Below the pieces are notes generated by a model. It did not search any database and was not told the DNA's origin. It was given only the letters and a program-made list of their open reading frames with translations. DNA of 64,000 nt from Miniphocaeibacter massiliensis (GTDB taxonomy: Bacteria > Bacillota > Clostridia > Tissierellales > Peptoniphilaceae). The position numbers were made by a program, and so were the translations under genes. Within the stretch, counting starts at the first letter, position 1; each line of letters starts with the position of its first letter. This document shows positions 28,455-37,442 of the stretch, piece after piece. Location: assembly GCF_900232905.1 (NCBI RefSeq), contig NZ_OCTQ01000002.1, positions 62,001 through 126,000 of the forward strand, given 5' to 3'.

Positions 28455-28467
28455 TTAGGTGTATTAT
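28439..28467 (+). promoter_or_regulatory. Promoter of hsp20
   Basis: TTGACT (28439-28444), 17-bp spacer, TATTAT (28462-28467). The -35 lies inside the CtsR operator, so repressor binding would block RNA polymerase directly. Confidence 0.82.
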
Positions 28468-28528
28468 ATAAACATAGAAAGTTAAATTTATTTAACCATC
28501 TAAATATATTTTATAAGGAGTGGATATT

Positions 28529-28975
28529 ATGTTTAATAAAATTACACCAAGAAGATATAATGGAGTAAGAAGCCAATTTGATGATTTTTATAACGTAATG
28601 GACCAATTTTTCAATGACAATTTTATGCCAACTAAGTTTAACAATGAATCTATATTCAAAGTAGATATCCAAGACTTAAAAGATTCATATTTAGTTGAGG
28701 CGGACCTACCAGGGTATAATAAAGATGAAATAAGTCTTCATCTAGAAAAAGGTAATCTAACTATCTCCGTTAATAAAAATGAAGAATTAGATAAATCTGA
28801 TGAGGAAAAAAACTATATTCACAAAGAAAGAAAAACTTCTTCAATGTCTAGGTCAATGTACTTTGATAATATTGATGAAGAAGATTTGAAGGCAAAATTA
28901 GAAGATGGAGTTTTAAAAATTAAAATCCCTAAAAACAAAAAAGAAAATAATTCTAAAAAAATTGAAATTGAATAA
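28529..28975 (+). CDS. Hsp20/alpha-crystallin family small heat-shock protein
   Basis: ATP-independent holdase chaperone. 148 residues from the ATG at 28529 (AAGGAG seven bases upstream; a GTG at 28520 overlaps that site and is not the start). N-terminal arm with PRRYNGVRSQFDDFYNVMDQFF, alpha-crystallin domain (about 38-135, VDIQDLKDSYLVEADLPGYNKDEI) and a lysine-rich tail. Controlled by CtsR, judging from the operator over its promoter. Monocistronic. Confidence 0.94.
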   Translation: MFNKITPRRYNGVRSQFDDFYNVMDQFFNDNFMPTKFNNESIFKVDIQDLKDSYLVEADLPGYNKDEISLHLEKGNLTISVNKNEELDKSDEEKNYIHKERKTSSMSRSMYFDNIDEEDLKAKLEDGVLKIKIPKNKKENNSKKIEIE

Positions 28976-28987
28976 GTAAATATAACT

Positions 28988-29020
28988 AAGGAAAGCTTAA
29001 ATTATTGGCTTTTCTTTTTT
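28988..29020 (+). terminator. Terminator of hsp20
   Basis: AAGGAAAGC / GCTTTTCTT stem with one G-U pair and T-run. Confidence 0.75.
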
Positions 29021-29070
29021 ATTTTATAAATATCTGTTTTCCATTATAATAATAAAAGGGAGTAGATTTT

Positions 29071-29208
29071 ATGAAAGAAAAGTATATAAACAAAATAACT
29101 ATATCACTTGGTATAGTTTTTATAATAATAGGCATTTTACAAAATGATTATCATGATGCATTAATGAAAGCAATATTTGTATGTTTGGAGTGTATAGGCA
29201 TTGGCTAA
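29071..29208 (+). CDS. CD1871A-family CxxC membrane miniprotein
   Basis: 45 residues (starts [17 protein letters not shown], ends CLECIGIG). One transmembrane helix (about 10-24), then a short loop and a C-terminal Cys-Leu-Glu-Cys motif, which is the hallmark of the CD1871A family of CxxC miniproteins in clostridia. A GGGAG site lies 9 bp upstream and a TATAAT box at 29045-29050. Its stop overlaps the TTG start of the 4Fe-4S protein and a TlpA-like thioredoxin follows, so I infer a membrane thiol-redox or electron-transfer role together with them. Confidence 0.82.
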   Translation: MKEKYINKITISLGIVFIIIGILQNDYHDALMKAIFVCLECIGIG

Positions 29209-30055
29209 ACTAAATTTACCTACTAAAAGAAAGTTAGTACAATTATTTACTGCATTTTTATATAATTCAGATATTGTTAACTTTGCAAATCAAACAATTA
29301 GTCAAAACCAAACTAAGGGAATTTGTGTTCCTGGATTAAACTGTTACTCTTGTCCAGGAGCTATTGGTTCTTGTCCTTTGGGAAGCTTACAATTTGCTAT
29401 TGCTAAAATTTCTAATAAATTACCTTTTTACACAGTGGGAACTTTACTTATATTAGGAAGTTTTTTAGGTAGATTAATTTGTGGTTTTCTTTGTCCTTTT
29501 GGCCTTATACAAGAGATATTATATAAAATACCTACACCTAAACTTAAAAAAAATAAATTTACAAGAAAGCTAACAAGTTTAAAATATATTTTTCTTGTCT
29601 TATTTATACTTGTTTTACCTATTATTCTTAATACACCAGCATTCTGTAAATACATATGCCCTGCTGGTACAATAGAAGCTGGCATCCCTTTAGTAATATT
29701 TGGGAATCAATTTGATAATATAGTAGGCTTTTTATTTAATTGGAAACTTGCTCTGGCTATTTTTATAGTTCTCATGTGTATATTTGTCTATCGTGGGTTT
29801 TGTAAATTTATTTGTCCTCTTGGAGCTATCTATTCATTTTTCAACAAATATTCTATATTTGGAATCACAGTTAATGAAAAAAAATGTATAAATTGTTCAA
29901 AATGTGTTAAGGTATGTAAAATGGATATAAAAGTTGTTAATGACAGAGAATGTATTAACTGTGGAGAATGTATAAGCTATTGTCCAACTGATGCAATTCA
30001 CTGGAAAAAACTAACTAAAAAAGGAGAAAATAAAATTGAAAAAAAGAATACTTAG
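29201..30055 (+). CDS. Polytopic 4Fe-4S binding protein (NapH/YccM-like)
   Basis: 284 residues. Several membrane helices carry cysteine clusters facing one side: [13 protein letters not shown] near residue 50, [16 protein letters not shown] and [10 protein letters not shown]-terminal ferredoxin domain has two 4Fe-4S motifs ([12 protein letters not shown] and [12 protein letters not shown]). The start is TTG at 29201, overlapping the stop of the CxxC miniprotein, with GGAG ten bases upstream. NapH-type proteins pass electrons from quinol or ferredoxin across the membrane; with the adjacent CxxC and TlpA proteins it probably feeds an extracytoplasmic thiol pathway. Confidence 0.87.
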   Translation: MAKLNLPTKRKLVQLFTAFLYNSDIVNFANQTISQNQTKGICVPGLNCYSCPGAIGSCPLGSLQFAIAKISNKLPFYTVGTLLILGSFLGRLICGFLCPFGLIQEILYKIPTPKLKKNKFTRKLTSLKYIFLVLFILVLPIILNTPAFCKYICPAGTIEAGIPLVIFGNQFDNIVGFLFNWKLALAIFIVLMCIFVYRGFCKFICPLGAIYSFFNKYSIFGITVNEKKCINCSKCVKVCKMDIKVVNDRECINCGECISYCPTDAIHWKKLTKKGENKIEKKNT

Positions 30056-30626
30056 TTTACTATTAATGTTTATATTAATTACAACTGTATCTTGTTCAAA
30101 AGATAATAAAAAAAATACCAGAACACTAAAGTCCAATACACCTACTACTGAAAGTGTAAATAATTCTGAAGTTAGTGAAGCAACAAACAACCCTAATACC
30201 GAAGGATTTGAAGAAGGAAATTTAGCTCCAGACTTTGAAGTTAAACTATTATCTGGAGAAACTGTAAAACTTTCTGACTTCAAAGGAAAACCAGTACTAC
30301 TAAATTTTTGGGCAACTTGGTGTGGACCTTGTAAGTTTGAAATGCCCGATTTTCAAAAACTTCATGAAGAATATGGAGAAAATTTAATTATATTATCCGT
30401 AAATATTGGTGAGTCAGAAAATGAAGTAAAAAAATATATAGATGAAAATAATTTCTCTTTTGGTATTGGTTTAGATGAAATGGGAGAAACAGGATATCCT
30501 GTAATGGCTCTTCCAACAACCTTCTTACTAGATAAGGACGGTAGAATAAATTTTTCTGCTCAGGGAGTACCTTCTGAAGATGTACATGGTTTTTATAAAG
30601 AAAAAATAGACTCATTGTTAAAATAA
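30036..30626 (+). CDS. TlpA/ResA-like thioredoxin-fold lipoprotein
   Basis: 196 residues. TTG start at 30036 with AAGGAG upstream, inside the end of the previous gene (20-bp overlap). Signal peptide with lipobox TTVSC (Cys 20), a Ser/Thr/Asn linker, then a thioredoxin fold with active site WCGPC (Cys 96 and Cys 99) and the cis-proline region ALPTTFL. Extracellular disulfide reductase or cytochrome-maturation-like protein. It completes a three-gene redox cassette and ends at a shared terminator. Confidence 0.9.
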   Translation: MKKRILSLLLMFILITTVSCSKDNKKNTRTLKSNTPTTESVNNSEVSEATNNPNTEGFEEGNLAPDFEVKLLSGETVKLSDFKGKPVLLNFWATWCGPCKFEMPDFQKLHEEYGENLIILSVNIGESENEVKKYIDENNFSFGIGLDEMGETGYPVMALPTTFLLDKDGRINFSAQGVPSEDVHGFYKEKIDSLLK

Positions 30627-30651
30627 AAAGAAGCCTCAAGGCTTCTTTTTT
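30625..30651. terminator. Bidirectional terminator, tlpA-like and FtsX-type permease genes
   Basis: AAAAAGAAGCCT / AGGCTTCTTTTT hairpin between convergent genes, overlapping both stops. Confidence 0.9.
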
Positions 30652-33235
30652 ATTCACCGCTTAATCTAAGTCTTTCTATAACACTTTCCTTATCTATTTG
30701 TTTGTATAAAATTAATGGTACTATTACACATATTGCAAATAAAATTACTATAACTATGCCCATTGGAATATATGGAAATATAAATTTAGCATAACCTACA
30801 TTAGATTTTAAAACTTTAAAAGCTAAAATTATTATTCCTGTTCCTACAGTAACTAACAATATTGACACTATTAAACTATAGTATAATCCCTCTGTTGTTA
30901 ATAATTTTCTAAGTTGCTTTCGCGTAATTCCTATACTTTCTAAAGTAGCTATTTCTTGCCTTCTACTTAGAATATTTGTTACTACAGTATTTAAATAATT
31001 AACAAGCCCTAACATTATAAGAAGACCGGAAACTGTATACATTACTATTTTCATAGTCTTAATCTCATCTTGTGCTGCTTCTAAGCTTTCTGATTTAACA
31101 TGCATAAAAAATCCTTTCTCTTCCCATTCTGAAATGCCTATTTTTTCTTTTAGCTTTCCTTCAAATATTTTTAATTTCTTTTCTACTCTAGGTTCTTTTT
31201 CTTCTTCAACATATATGTTAATTCTTCCAGGTTTTTTCAATACTCTTAATTTATCAATAGCTTTTTCACTAACAAATAATTCGTTACCATTTTGTATTTT
31301 GTATCCAAAGTGTTTTTCTGGAAACCCTTCAGGACGAGTATCAACATACCCACCAAAATTCATTTCAACAGTATTACTCCCATCAATATTTTCAATAGTA
31401 AATTTTTCTCCTATTAATGATTTAGAAGATTCTAGTAATTTTTTTGAAAGTTCTTCTCCCTCGCTACAAATAGCACTTGTTCCATTTTTAAGTCCTTCTA
31501 TGTCTATATTTATATTATTCTTTTTTACGTAATTTTCTAATTTATTTAAATAATTATCATCTACTATTACTATAGTTGCGTAATAATCATTTTTTATTTC
31601 TTCTAATCTTTCTTTATCATCTTCAGATTTTTCTGGAGATAGTCTTTTAGATTTAATACTAGGATTCCAAACTGATTCTGAAGAATTTAATTTAGCATAA
31701 TCAACATAAATTACATCCACTTCTTTTACACCATCAATATTTTTAAAATATTCTATGTCCTCATTTGTAATAGCCATATAGTGTTTATCATAATTATCAT
31801 TAAGGGGAGAATATCCTGATGACATTTCAAAATCTGGAAACAATTTAAAATTATTAGTATAATCTAGTGCTGAAGTTGTTAATATAGATATTAGTCCTAT
31901 AGTAAGTCCAACAAATAGTGAAGTTATAGTAAATATTAAACTTTTTTTGTTCCTTATAACATTTCTCCAAGCCATGTTTTTAATTTCATCACCTTTAAAA
32001 TTCTTATTCTTTCTTTTTTGGTTTGTAACTTTTACATTTACAAACTTTGTTGATTCTATTGGTGAAATTTTACTAGCTTTTCTTGCTGGACCTATTACGC
32101 TAATAAATAAAATAATAAATGCTATAATGATAGTTATTAACATAAAAATCCAGTTAAATTTAACAATGTTAGAAGATACACCATAGTTATCTAAATAATA
32201 CTTAGATAATACTTTGGGAAGTAGTATTTTTATTACTACTGCACTAACACCTACACCTAAAGTCACTCCAAAACACCCTATTCTTAATGTCTGTTTATAT
32301 AATATTTTTCTAATTTGTTTATTTGTAGCTCCTATGGTTTTTAATAAACCATAATGTCTAATATCTTTAGCTATAGAAATAGACATTACATTGTAATTTA
32401 GTAAAAATACACAAAATAGTATTAAGGCTATAGCTATAATTGCTATTCCATAACCTCCTGTAGTTCTCATTATTACATTATAGTTTACTGAATTTTCACT
32501 TGTAAATTTTTGGACTTCATCTGTAGTTTCTATATCTTTATATAGTCTTTCTTCAACTTCTTCCCAAGAATACCAACTTTTCTGTCTAATTAATAATTTG
32601 CTTGGTTCATTCATACTATATCCCAACTTTTCTTGGTATCCTTCTGTAAAAAAACCAATAGACGGCCATATAGGATTTACGTATTCAGTATAATATCCAC
32701 TTAATTTAAAAGTTTGAAAGTCGGATTTGTTTTTATCCATGTACACTTCAATATCTATATCCATACCAAGTTTAGGATTTTTTATTCCTAATTCTTCTAA
32801 TCCTCTTATAGATAACATTATTTCATCGTCTTTTTTAGGATAACTACCATGAATATCACTATAAGCTGGTATGTACATATCTTCAAAAGCTACTTTGTCA
32901 GCTACTACACAAACAAAGGCATCTCTTCCATTTCCCCTTCCTTTAGCAAAATTATTTACTACTCCAACTTCATCTATATAATTCAAGTTTTTTATTTTTT
33001 CTGTTTGTTCTTTTGTAGGATAATCTAATATAGTTGATGCATTGCTTCCCTCGTGTCTTACTTCAGACAAATATTCTGCATCTATTCTACCTTTCATAAT
33101 ACTAAAAACACAAAATACTATTATTACTGCTACAGCTACAGCTCCTATCATAAGTCTATTTCTAGACTTGCTATATTTATAACTGGATTTTGCTAAAGCA
33201 CTAATAATCTCACGGTTATTATTTCTCAATTGCAT
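30650..33235 (-). CDS. ABC transporter permease, FtsX/MacB type
   Basis: 861 residues with two repeats: a first helix (about 27-47), a large extracytoplasmic domain, an FtsX block of three helices (about 262-385), then another helix (about 432), a second extracytoplasmic domain and a final FtsX block (about 728-850). The cytoplasmic segments YGLLKTIGATNKQIRKI and IATLESIGITRKQLRKL are the paired FtsX signatures. Forms a transporter with the ATPase 11 bp upstream. Context with a two-component system suggests antimicrobial-peptide sensing or efflux, or another envelope stress. The substrate is not known. Confidence 0.88.
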   Translation of the reverse strand: MQLRNNNREIISALAKSSYKYSKSRNRLMIGAVAVAVIIVFCVFSIMKGRIDAEYLSEVRHEGSNASTILDYPTKEQTEKIKNLNYIDEVGVVNNFAKGRGNGRDAFVCVVADKVAFEDMYIPAYSDIHGSYPKKDDEIMLSIRGLEELGIKNPKLGMDIDIEVYMDKNKSDFQTFKLSGYYTEYVNPIWPSIGFFTEGYQEKLGYSMNEPSKLLIRQKSWYSWEEVEERLYKDIETTDEVQKFTSENSVNYNVIMRTTGGYGIAIIAIALILFCVFLLNYNVMSISIAKDIRHYGLLKTIGATNKQIRKILYKQTLRIGCFGVTLGVGVSAVVIKILLPKVLSKYYLDNYGVSSNIVKFNWIFMLITIIIAFIILFISVIGPARKASKISPIESTKFVNVKVTNQKRKNKNFKGDEIKNMAWRNVIRNKKSLIFTITSLFVGLTIGLISILTTSALDYTNNFKLFPDFEMSSGYSPLNDNYDKHYMAITNEDIEYFKNIDGVKEVDVIYVDYAKLNSSESVWNPSIKSKRLSPEKSEDDKERLEEIKNDYYATIVIVDDNYLNKLENYVKKNNINIDIEGLKNGTSAICSEGEELSKKLLESSKSLIGEKFTIENIDGSNTVEMNFGGYVDTRPEGFPEKHFGYKIQNGNELFVSEKAIDKLRVLKKPGRINIYVEEEKEPRVEKKLKIFEGKLKEKIGISEWEEKGFFMHVKSESLEAAQDEIKTMKIVMYTVSGLLIMLGLVNYLNTVVTNILSRRQEIATLESIGITRKQLRKLLTTEGLYYSLIVSILLVTVGTGIIILAFKVLKSNVGYAKFIFPYIPMGIVIVILFAICVIVPLILYKQIDKESVIERLRLSGE

Positions 33236-33246
33236 AACGTCCTCCT

Positions 33247-33915
33247 TTAATTACTAGAAACTTTACCATCTTCTATTCTAATGATACGGTCTGCCATTTG
33301 TGCAACTTCTTCGTTGTGTGTAACAACTGCTATTGTTTGATTAAATTCATAGGCTAATGCTTTTAATAAAATTATTACTTCCATGCTACTTTTTGAGTCT
33401 AAATTTCCTGTTGGTTCATCAGCAAGTACTATTGCTGGCTTTGAAGACAATGCTCTTGCTATTGCCACACGTTGCTGTTGTCCACCAGATAACATGTTAG
33501 GCATGCTTTCAATTTTATCTTCTATCTTTAATTTTTCTACAATAGACTTTATATAGTGTTCTTCTATTTCCATACCATCTAACTTTAAAGGTAGTACTAT
33601 ATTTTCATAAATATTTAATACTGGTATTAAGTTATAGCTTTGAAATACAAATCCTATATTTCTTCTTCTAAATATAGTAAGATCATCGTTTTTTAAAGAA
33701 CTAAGTTTTTTACCTCTAACAAAAACTTCTCCACTTGTTGGATAATCTAGTCCACCTATCATATTCAATAGAGTACTTTTCCCACTTCCAGAACTACCTA
33801 CTATTGCAATAAACTCTCCTTCTTCTATTTCTATACTTGCATTGTCTAGTGCATAAACTTTGAACTCTCCTTGTTTATAAATCTTAGTTAAGTTTTCTGT
33901 TTTTATAATTTCCAT
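33247..33915 (-). CDS. ABC transporter ATP-binding protein (MacB/LolD type)
   Basis: 222 residues: Walker A GSSGSGKST (about 37-45), Q-loop, signature LSGGQQQRVAIARAL, Walker B IVLADEPTGNLDS, H-loop THN. The PTGNLDS form is typical of FtsX-partner ATPases. First gene of the transporter operon. Its promoter carries three helically phased TGTTAG repeats that probably bind the response regulator encoded upstream. Confidence 0.92.
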   Translation of the reverse strand: MEIIKTENLTKIYKQGEFKVYALDNASIEIEEGEFIAIVGSSGSGKSTLLNMIGGLDYPTSGEVFVRGKKLSSLKNDDLTIFRRRNIGFVFQSYNLIPVLNIYENIVLPLKLDGMEIEEHYIKSIVEKLKIEDKIESMPNMLSGGQQQRVAIARALSSKPAIVLADEPTGNLDSKSSMEVIILLKALAYEFNQTIAVVTHNEEVAQMADRIIRIEDGKVSSN

Positions 33916-33952
33916 AATTTTCTCCTTTAACTGTATTTATCTTGTTACTAAA

Positions 33953-33981
33953 ATTATAGAATACAGTTCTAACAATCTTCT
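33953..33981 (-). promoter_or_regulatory. Promoter of the FtsX-type ABC operon
   Basis: TATAAT -10 (33958-33953), 17-bp spacer, poor -35 (AGAAGA). The poor -35 is overlapped by the direct repeats, as expected for an activator-dependent promoter. Confidence 0.6.
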
Positions 33982-34007
33982 AACATTTTATGTATAATGT
34001 GCTAACA
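33969..34007 (-). promoter_or_regulatory. Direct repeats for the OmpR-type response regulator
   Basis: Three copies of TGTTAG on the minus strand at 34007-34002, 33985-33980 and 33974-33969, spaced 22 and 11 bp, that is, on the same helix face. Two neighbouring copies extend to TGTTAGAA. This spacing is typical of OmpR/PhoB dimers binding in tandem. Confidence 0.65.
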
Positions 34008-34039
34008 AAAAATAGACTTATATTATGTAAGTCTATTTT
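34007..34039 (-). terminator. Terminator of the two-component operon
   Basis: AAAATAGACTTA/TAAGTCTATTTT hairpin with T-run on the minus strand, right after the kinase stop. Separates regulator and transporter transcripts. Confidence 0.85.
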
Positions 34040-35030
34040 AGAGATATATTTGCATTTTTAGTCCTGGATTTTCTCTTTTAACTTTTATAAATCCTCCATG
34101 TTTTAGGATTATTTCCCTTGCCAAGTACAACCCTATTCCAAAACCTTCTTCGTTAGTTACTTTTCCTCCACGGTAGAATCTTTTAAAGATTTTATTTTCT
34201 TCGCCTTTTCCTATACCTATTCCATAATCTCTTATAGAAATTTCTGTAAACATGTCTGTTTTATTTATATTTATTTCTATTTTTGAATTTATAGGAGAAT
34301 ATTTTATGCTATTATCAAGTATATTAGATAATACTTCCTCTATCCAGTTTACATCGTGCTCTACTTGTATATTTTCTTTTTTATTAAATAAAATATTAAT
34401 ATTCTTTTCTTTTGCTTTTTCATGTACATGCAACATTGCATTTAAAATTGTTTGATTTAACTCATTATTAGTTTTTTTTATTTGAATTAACTTATTTTCA
34501 AAGCGAGATATTTTTATAAAACTTTCTATTAAAAAATCTATTTTTTCTTCAGAATATATAATTGCATTTGTATATTTATTTTTTTCTTCATCTGAAATAT
34601 TTTCTCCCTGTAGGAAATTTGAATATGTTTTTATATTTAAAAGCGGTGTCCTTAATTGGTGTGCTATTTCTGAAATAAGCTCTTGCATATTTTTACTATC
34701 ATTTACAATTTTTTTGTTATATTCATTTACCCATATTGATAATTTATTTAATTGATGTTCTATTTTAGATGTTATTTCTTCTGAATTTTCTTTCAATAAT
34801 TTACTTTCACCATTATTCATTATTTCTTCTATTGCCTTTGAAACCAATACAACTTCTTTTTCAAAACTTTTTCTTTCTAAAAATAGTAAAATAATACTAA
34901 AAAACCATATCAAAATAAATATAGGTATTAAAATTATTTGTTTTGTCGTAATTATAGAAAATATTGATATTATTATAAAAATAATACTCCAAACAATAAT
35001 TATAATATTTCTATTTGTAATTTTTTTCAT
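34038..35030 (-). CDS. Sensor histidine kinase with two membrane helices
   Basis: 330 residues from the ATG at 35030 (GGAG upstream; an open frame to 35060 lies inside the regulator gene). Two adjacent helices (about 7-27 and 31-51) with almost no extracellular loop, so an intramembrane-sensing kinase. HisKA motif SEIAHQLRTPL with H124, then the HATPase domain (NILDNSIKY, DYGIGIG, GFGIGLYLA). Such kinases often need the partner ABC transporter as the real sensor. Starts one base after the regulator stop. Confidence 0.9.
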   Translation of the reverse strand: MKKITNRNIIIIVWSIIFIIISIFSIITTKQIILIPIFILIWFFSIILLFLERKSFEKEVVLVSKAIEEIMNNGESKLLKENSEEITSKIEHQLNKLSIWVNEYNKKIVNDSKNMQELISEIAHQLRTPLLNIKTYSNFLQGENISDEEKNKYTNAIIYSEEKIDFLIESFIKISRFENKLIQIKKTNNELNQTILNAMLHVHEKAKEKNINILFNKKENIQVEHDVNWIEEVLSNILDNSIKYSPINSKIEININKTDMFTEISIRDYGIGIGKGEENKIFKRFYRGGKVTNEEGFGIGLYLAREIILKHGGFIKVKRENPGLKMQIYL

Positions 35031-35031
35031 A

Positions 35032-35688
35032 TTATTCTCCAAAAACATAACCCATACCAAATATATTTTTTATAAATATAGGATTATTATAGTCTGGTTC
35101 TATTTTCTTTCTAAGCCTGTTTATAGTTACACTTACAGTATTATCTACAACAAAATTACCATCTATATCCCATATTTCTTGTAATATTAATTCCTTAGAA
35201 ATAACTTGTCCTATATTATTTGATAAATATTCTAAAAGTTTATACTCTTTTGCTGTTAATTTTATTAATTTATCTTTGTACAAAACTTGTTTTTTATTAT
35301 AGTCAATTTTAAGTAGTTTATATTCAAATATTTCATTTTCTTTAATTCTTCTTAAAACTACATGAATTCTTCTTTTCAATATTTCTATTGAAAATGGCTT
35401 TACAATATAATCTTCACAACCTTGGTCATATGCCTTAATCATATCTATTTCAGTATCTCTAGCTGTTAAAAATATTATTGGTATATCTTTTACTTTTTCA
35501 GATATAGAAAATCCTAAACCATCTGGCAAATTTATATCTAGTAACAAAATATCTATATTTTTTTCTATTAATTCTAACCCTTCTTTAACAGATAATACAC
35601 CTATAGCCTTAAATCCATCTTTTTCTAGTGAAATGCATAATGCTTCGTTTAAAAGTTTATCATCTTCAACGATACCTACTGTAATCAA
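35032..35688 (-). CDS. OmpR-family response regulator
   Basis: 218 residues: receiver domain with acidic pocket ED at 8-9, phospho-acceptor D51 (LLLDINLPDG), T/S in FLTARD and Lys in DYIVKPFS, then a winged-helix effector domain (about 130-218) ending VSVTINRLRKKIE and NIFGMGYVF. Encoded with its kinase, next to the FtsX-type ABC operon whose promoter has phased direct repeats, so that operon is the likely target. Confidence 0.93.
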   Translation of the reverse strand: MITVGIVEDDKLLNEALCISLEKDGFKAIGVLSVKEGLELIEKNIDILLLDINLPDGLGFSISEKVKDIPIIFLTARDTEIDMIKAYDQGCEDYIVKPFSIEILKRRIHVVLRRIKENEIFEYKLLKIDYNKKQVLYKDKLIKLTAKEYKLLEYLSNNIGQVISKELILQEIWDIDGNFVVDNTVSVTINRLRKKIEPDYNNPIFIKNIFGMGYVFGE

Positions 35689-35765
35689 AATTACACTCCT
35701 TATAATAATAACTTAGTAATATTATTTAATTTATCAGATAAATCCAATACCTTCAATCTTATAAT

Positions 35766-35796
35766 AAAAAAAGAAGCTACTAAGCTTCTTTTTTTT
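35766..35796 (-). terminator. Terminator of the suf operon
   Basis: AAAAAAAGAAGCT/AGCTTCTTTTTTTT hairpin overlapping the sufU end. Confidence 0.88.
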
Positions 35797-36220
35797 CGTC
35801 TAATGCTTCTTTTAATGTGTGCCATGCAAGTACTGCACATTTTACTCTTGCAGGCATTGTTGAAATATTTTTAAATACTATTCCTTCTTCTAATTCTTCT
35901 TCAAGAAGTTCTTCATCATCAACTTCTCCTCTTATCATTTTTAGAAAAAGGTCTAGCTTTTCATATGCTTCTTCTACTTTTAATCCTTTTATATCATCTA
36001 TCATTATAGAAGTTGAAGCTTGGCTTATTGCACAACCTATTCCTGTATAAGCTGCATCTTTTACAATACCATCTTCTATATTTAACCTTAGAGTTATATC
36101 ATCACCACAACTAGGATTATGTCCTCTTTCCTCTAGTGTATAAGGATTTAGTTCTCTTTTATTTCTTGTATCTTGATTATGTTCAAGTATTACTTCTGAA
36201 TATAGTTGATTAAGATCCAT
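35780..36220 (-). CDS. sufU: Fe-S cluster assembly protein SufU
   Basis: Zinc-containing sulfur-transfer partner of SufS, IscU fold. 146 residues with the three conserved cysteines in PSCGDD, GIGCAISQAS and VKCAVLAW. The insert between the second and third cysteine is typical of SufU rather than IscU. Its start overlaps the sufS end by 11 bp. Last gene of sufCBDSU. Confidence 0.93.
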   Translation of the reverse strand: MDLNQLYSEVILEHNQDTRNKRELNPYTLEERGHNPSCGDDITLRLNIEDGIVKDAAYTGIGCAISQASTSIMIDDIKGLKVEEAYEKLDLFLKMIRGEVDDEELLEEELEEGIVFKNISTMPARVKCAVLAWHTLKEALDEKKEA

Positions 36221-37433
36221 ACCCCATTACACTCCTAACTGTTTTTAATTTCTCTATAAAATATTTTGCTTCTTCCATATCATTATAAAAATACGGACTT
36301 ATTCTATTTGATGCTGGTACTCCTAAATATTTTCCAAGTGGCTGTGCACAGTGATGTCCTGAACGTATTGCTATTCCATAATTATCTAATATTGTAGCAA
36401 CGTCATGTGGATGTACTCCATCTATTGTAAATGCTATTACTCCATATTTTTCTTTATAATCTTTTGTTCCTATAACATTTACTCCTGGTATTTGCAGCAT
36501 TTCTTCTAAAAGATATTTCATTAATTCTCTATTGTTATTTTCTATATATTCATATCCTACATTTTTAAGATAATCTATTGCTGCTTTTAATGAAACTGCT
36601 CCCTCTACATTTTGAGTTCCTGCTTCAAATTTAAATGGAATTTCAGCAAATGTTGTACTTTGTTCTTCTACATATTCTATCATATCTCCACCTAGTAGAA
36701 ATGGTTCTATACTATTTAGTATTTCTTTTTTCCCGTAAAGAACTCCTATTCCTAATGAAGATAACATTTTATGCCCTGAAAATGTATAAAAGTCACAATC
36801 TAACTCTTTAACGTCAACTTTCATATGAGGGACCGCTTGTGCTCCATCTACAATTGTTATTGCTCCAACTTCATGTGCTTTTTTTATTAGTTTTTCTACT
36901 GGAAACTTTATTCCTAGAACATTACTTACATGAAGCATTGAAACTATTTTTGTATTTCCATCTATCTTGTTAAAGTCTTCTTCTAATAAATGTCCTGTTT
37001 CTTTATCTATATAAATATACTCTAAAATTGCTCCTGTTTTTTCAGCAACTCTTTGCCAAGGAACTATATTTGAATGGTGTTCAGCTATTGTTATAACTAT
37101 TTTATCACCCTTTTTTAATCTTGGTTCAGCAAATGACCTGGCTATTAAATTCATTGCCTCACTACCATTTTTAGTATATATTATATTTTCTGTTCCCTCA
37201 GCATTTATAAATTCTTTAACTGCCTTTTTTGAATTTTCATATTCTTCTGTTGCTTTTACTGAAAGTATATGTGCAGCTCTGTGAGGATTTCCATTGTAAT
37301 TTGTATTATATTCATAAACTGCATTTAAAACAGAATTTGGTTTTTGAGATGTAGCTGCATTATCAAAATAAACTAATTTTTTTCCGTTAAATTCTTTGTT
37401 TAGTATTGGAAAATCTTTTTTGAATTTATTCAT
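36210..37433 (-). CDS. sufS: Cysteine desulfurase SufS
   Basis: PLP enzyme that releases sulfur from cysteine as a persulfide for cluster assembly. 407 residues, class-V aminotransferase fold: PLP lysine in FSGHKM, active-site cysteine in RSGHHCAQPLG (class II desulfurase, short loop). Nine bp after sufD and overlapping sufU, its activating partner. Confidence 0.95.
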   Translation of the reverse strand: MNKFKKDFPILNKEFNGKKLVYFDNAATSQKPNSVLNAVYEYNTNYNGNPHRAAHILSVKATEEYENSKKAVKEFINAEGTENIIYTKNGSEAMNLIARSFAEPRLKKGDKIVITIAEHHSNIVPWQRVAEKTGAILEYIYIDKETGHLLEEDFNKIDGNTKIVSMLHVSNVLGIKFPVEKLIKKAHEVGAITIVDGAQAVPHMKVDVKELDCDFYTFSGHKMLSSLGIGVLYGKKEILNSIEPFLLGGDMIEYVEEQSTTFAEIPFKFEAGTQNVEGAVSLKAAIDYLKNVGYEYIENNNRELMKYLLEEMLQIPGVNVIGTKDYKEKYGVIAFTIDGVHPHDVATILDNYGIAIRSGHHCAQPLGKYLGVPASNRISPYFYNDMEEAKYFIEKLKTVRSVMGYGS

Positions 37434-37442
37434 ACACCCCTC

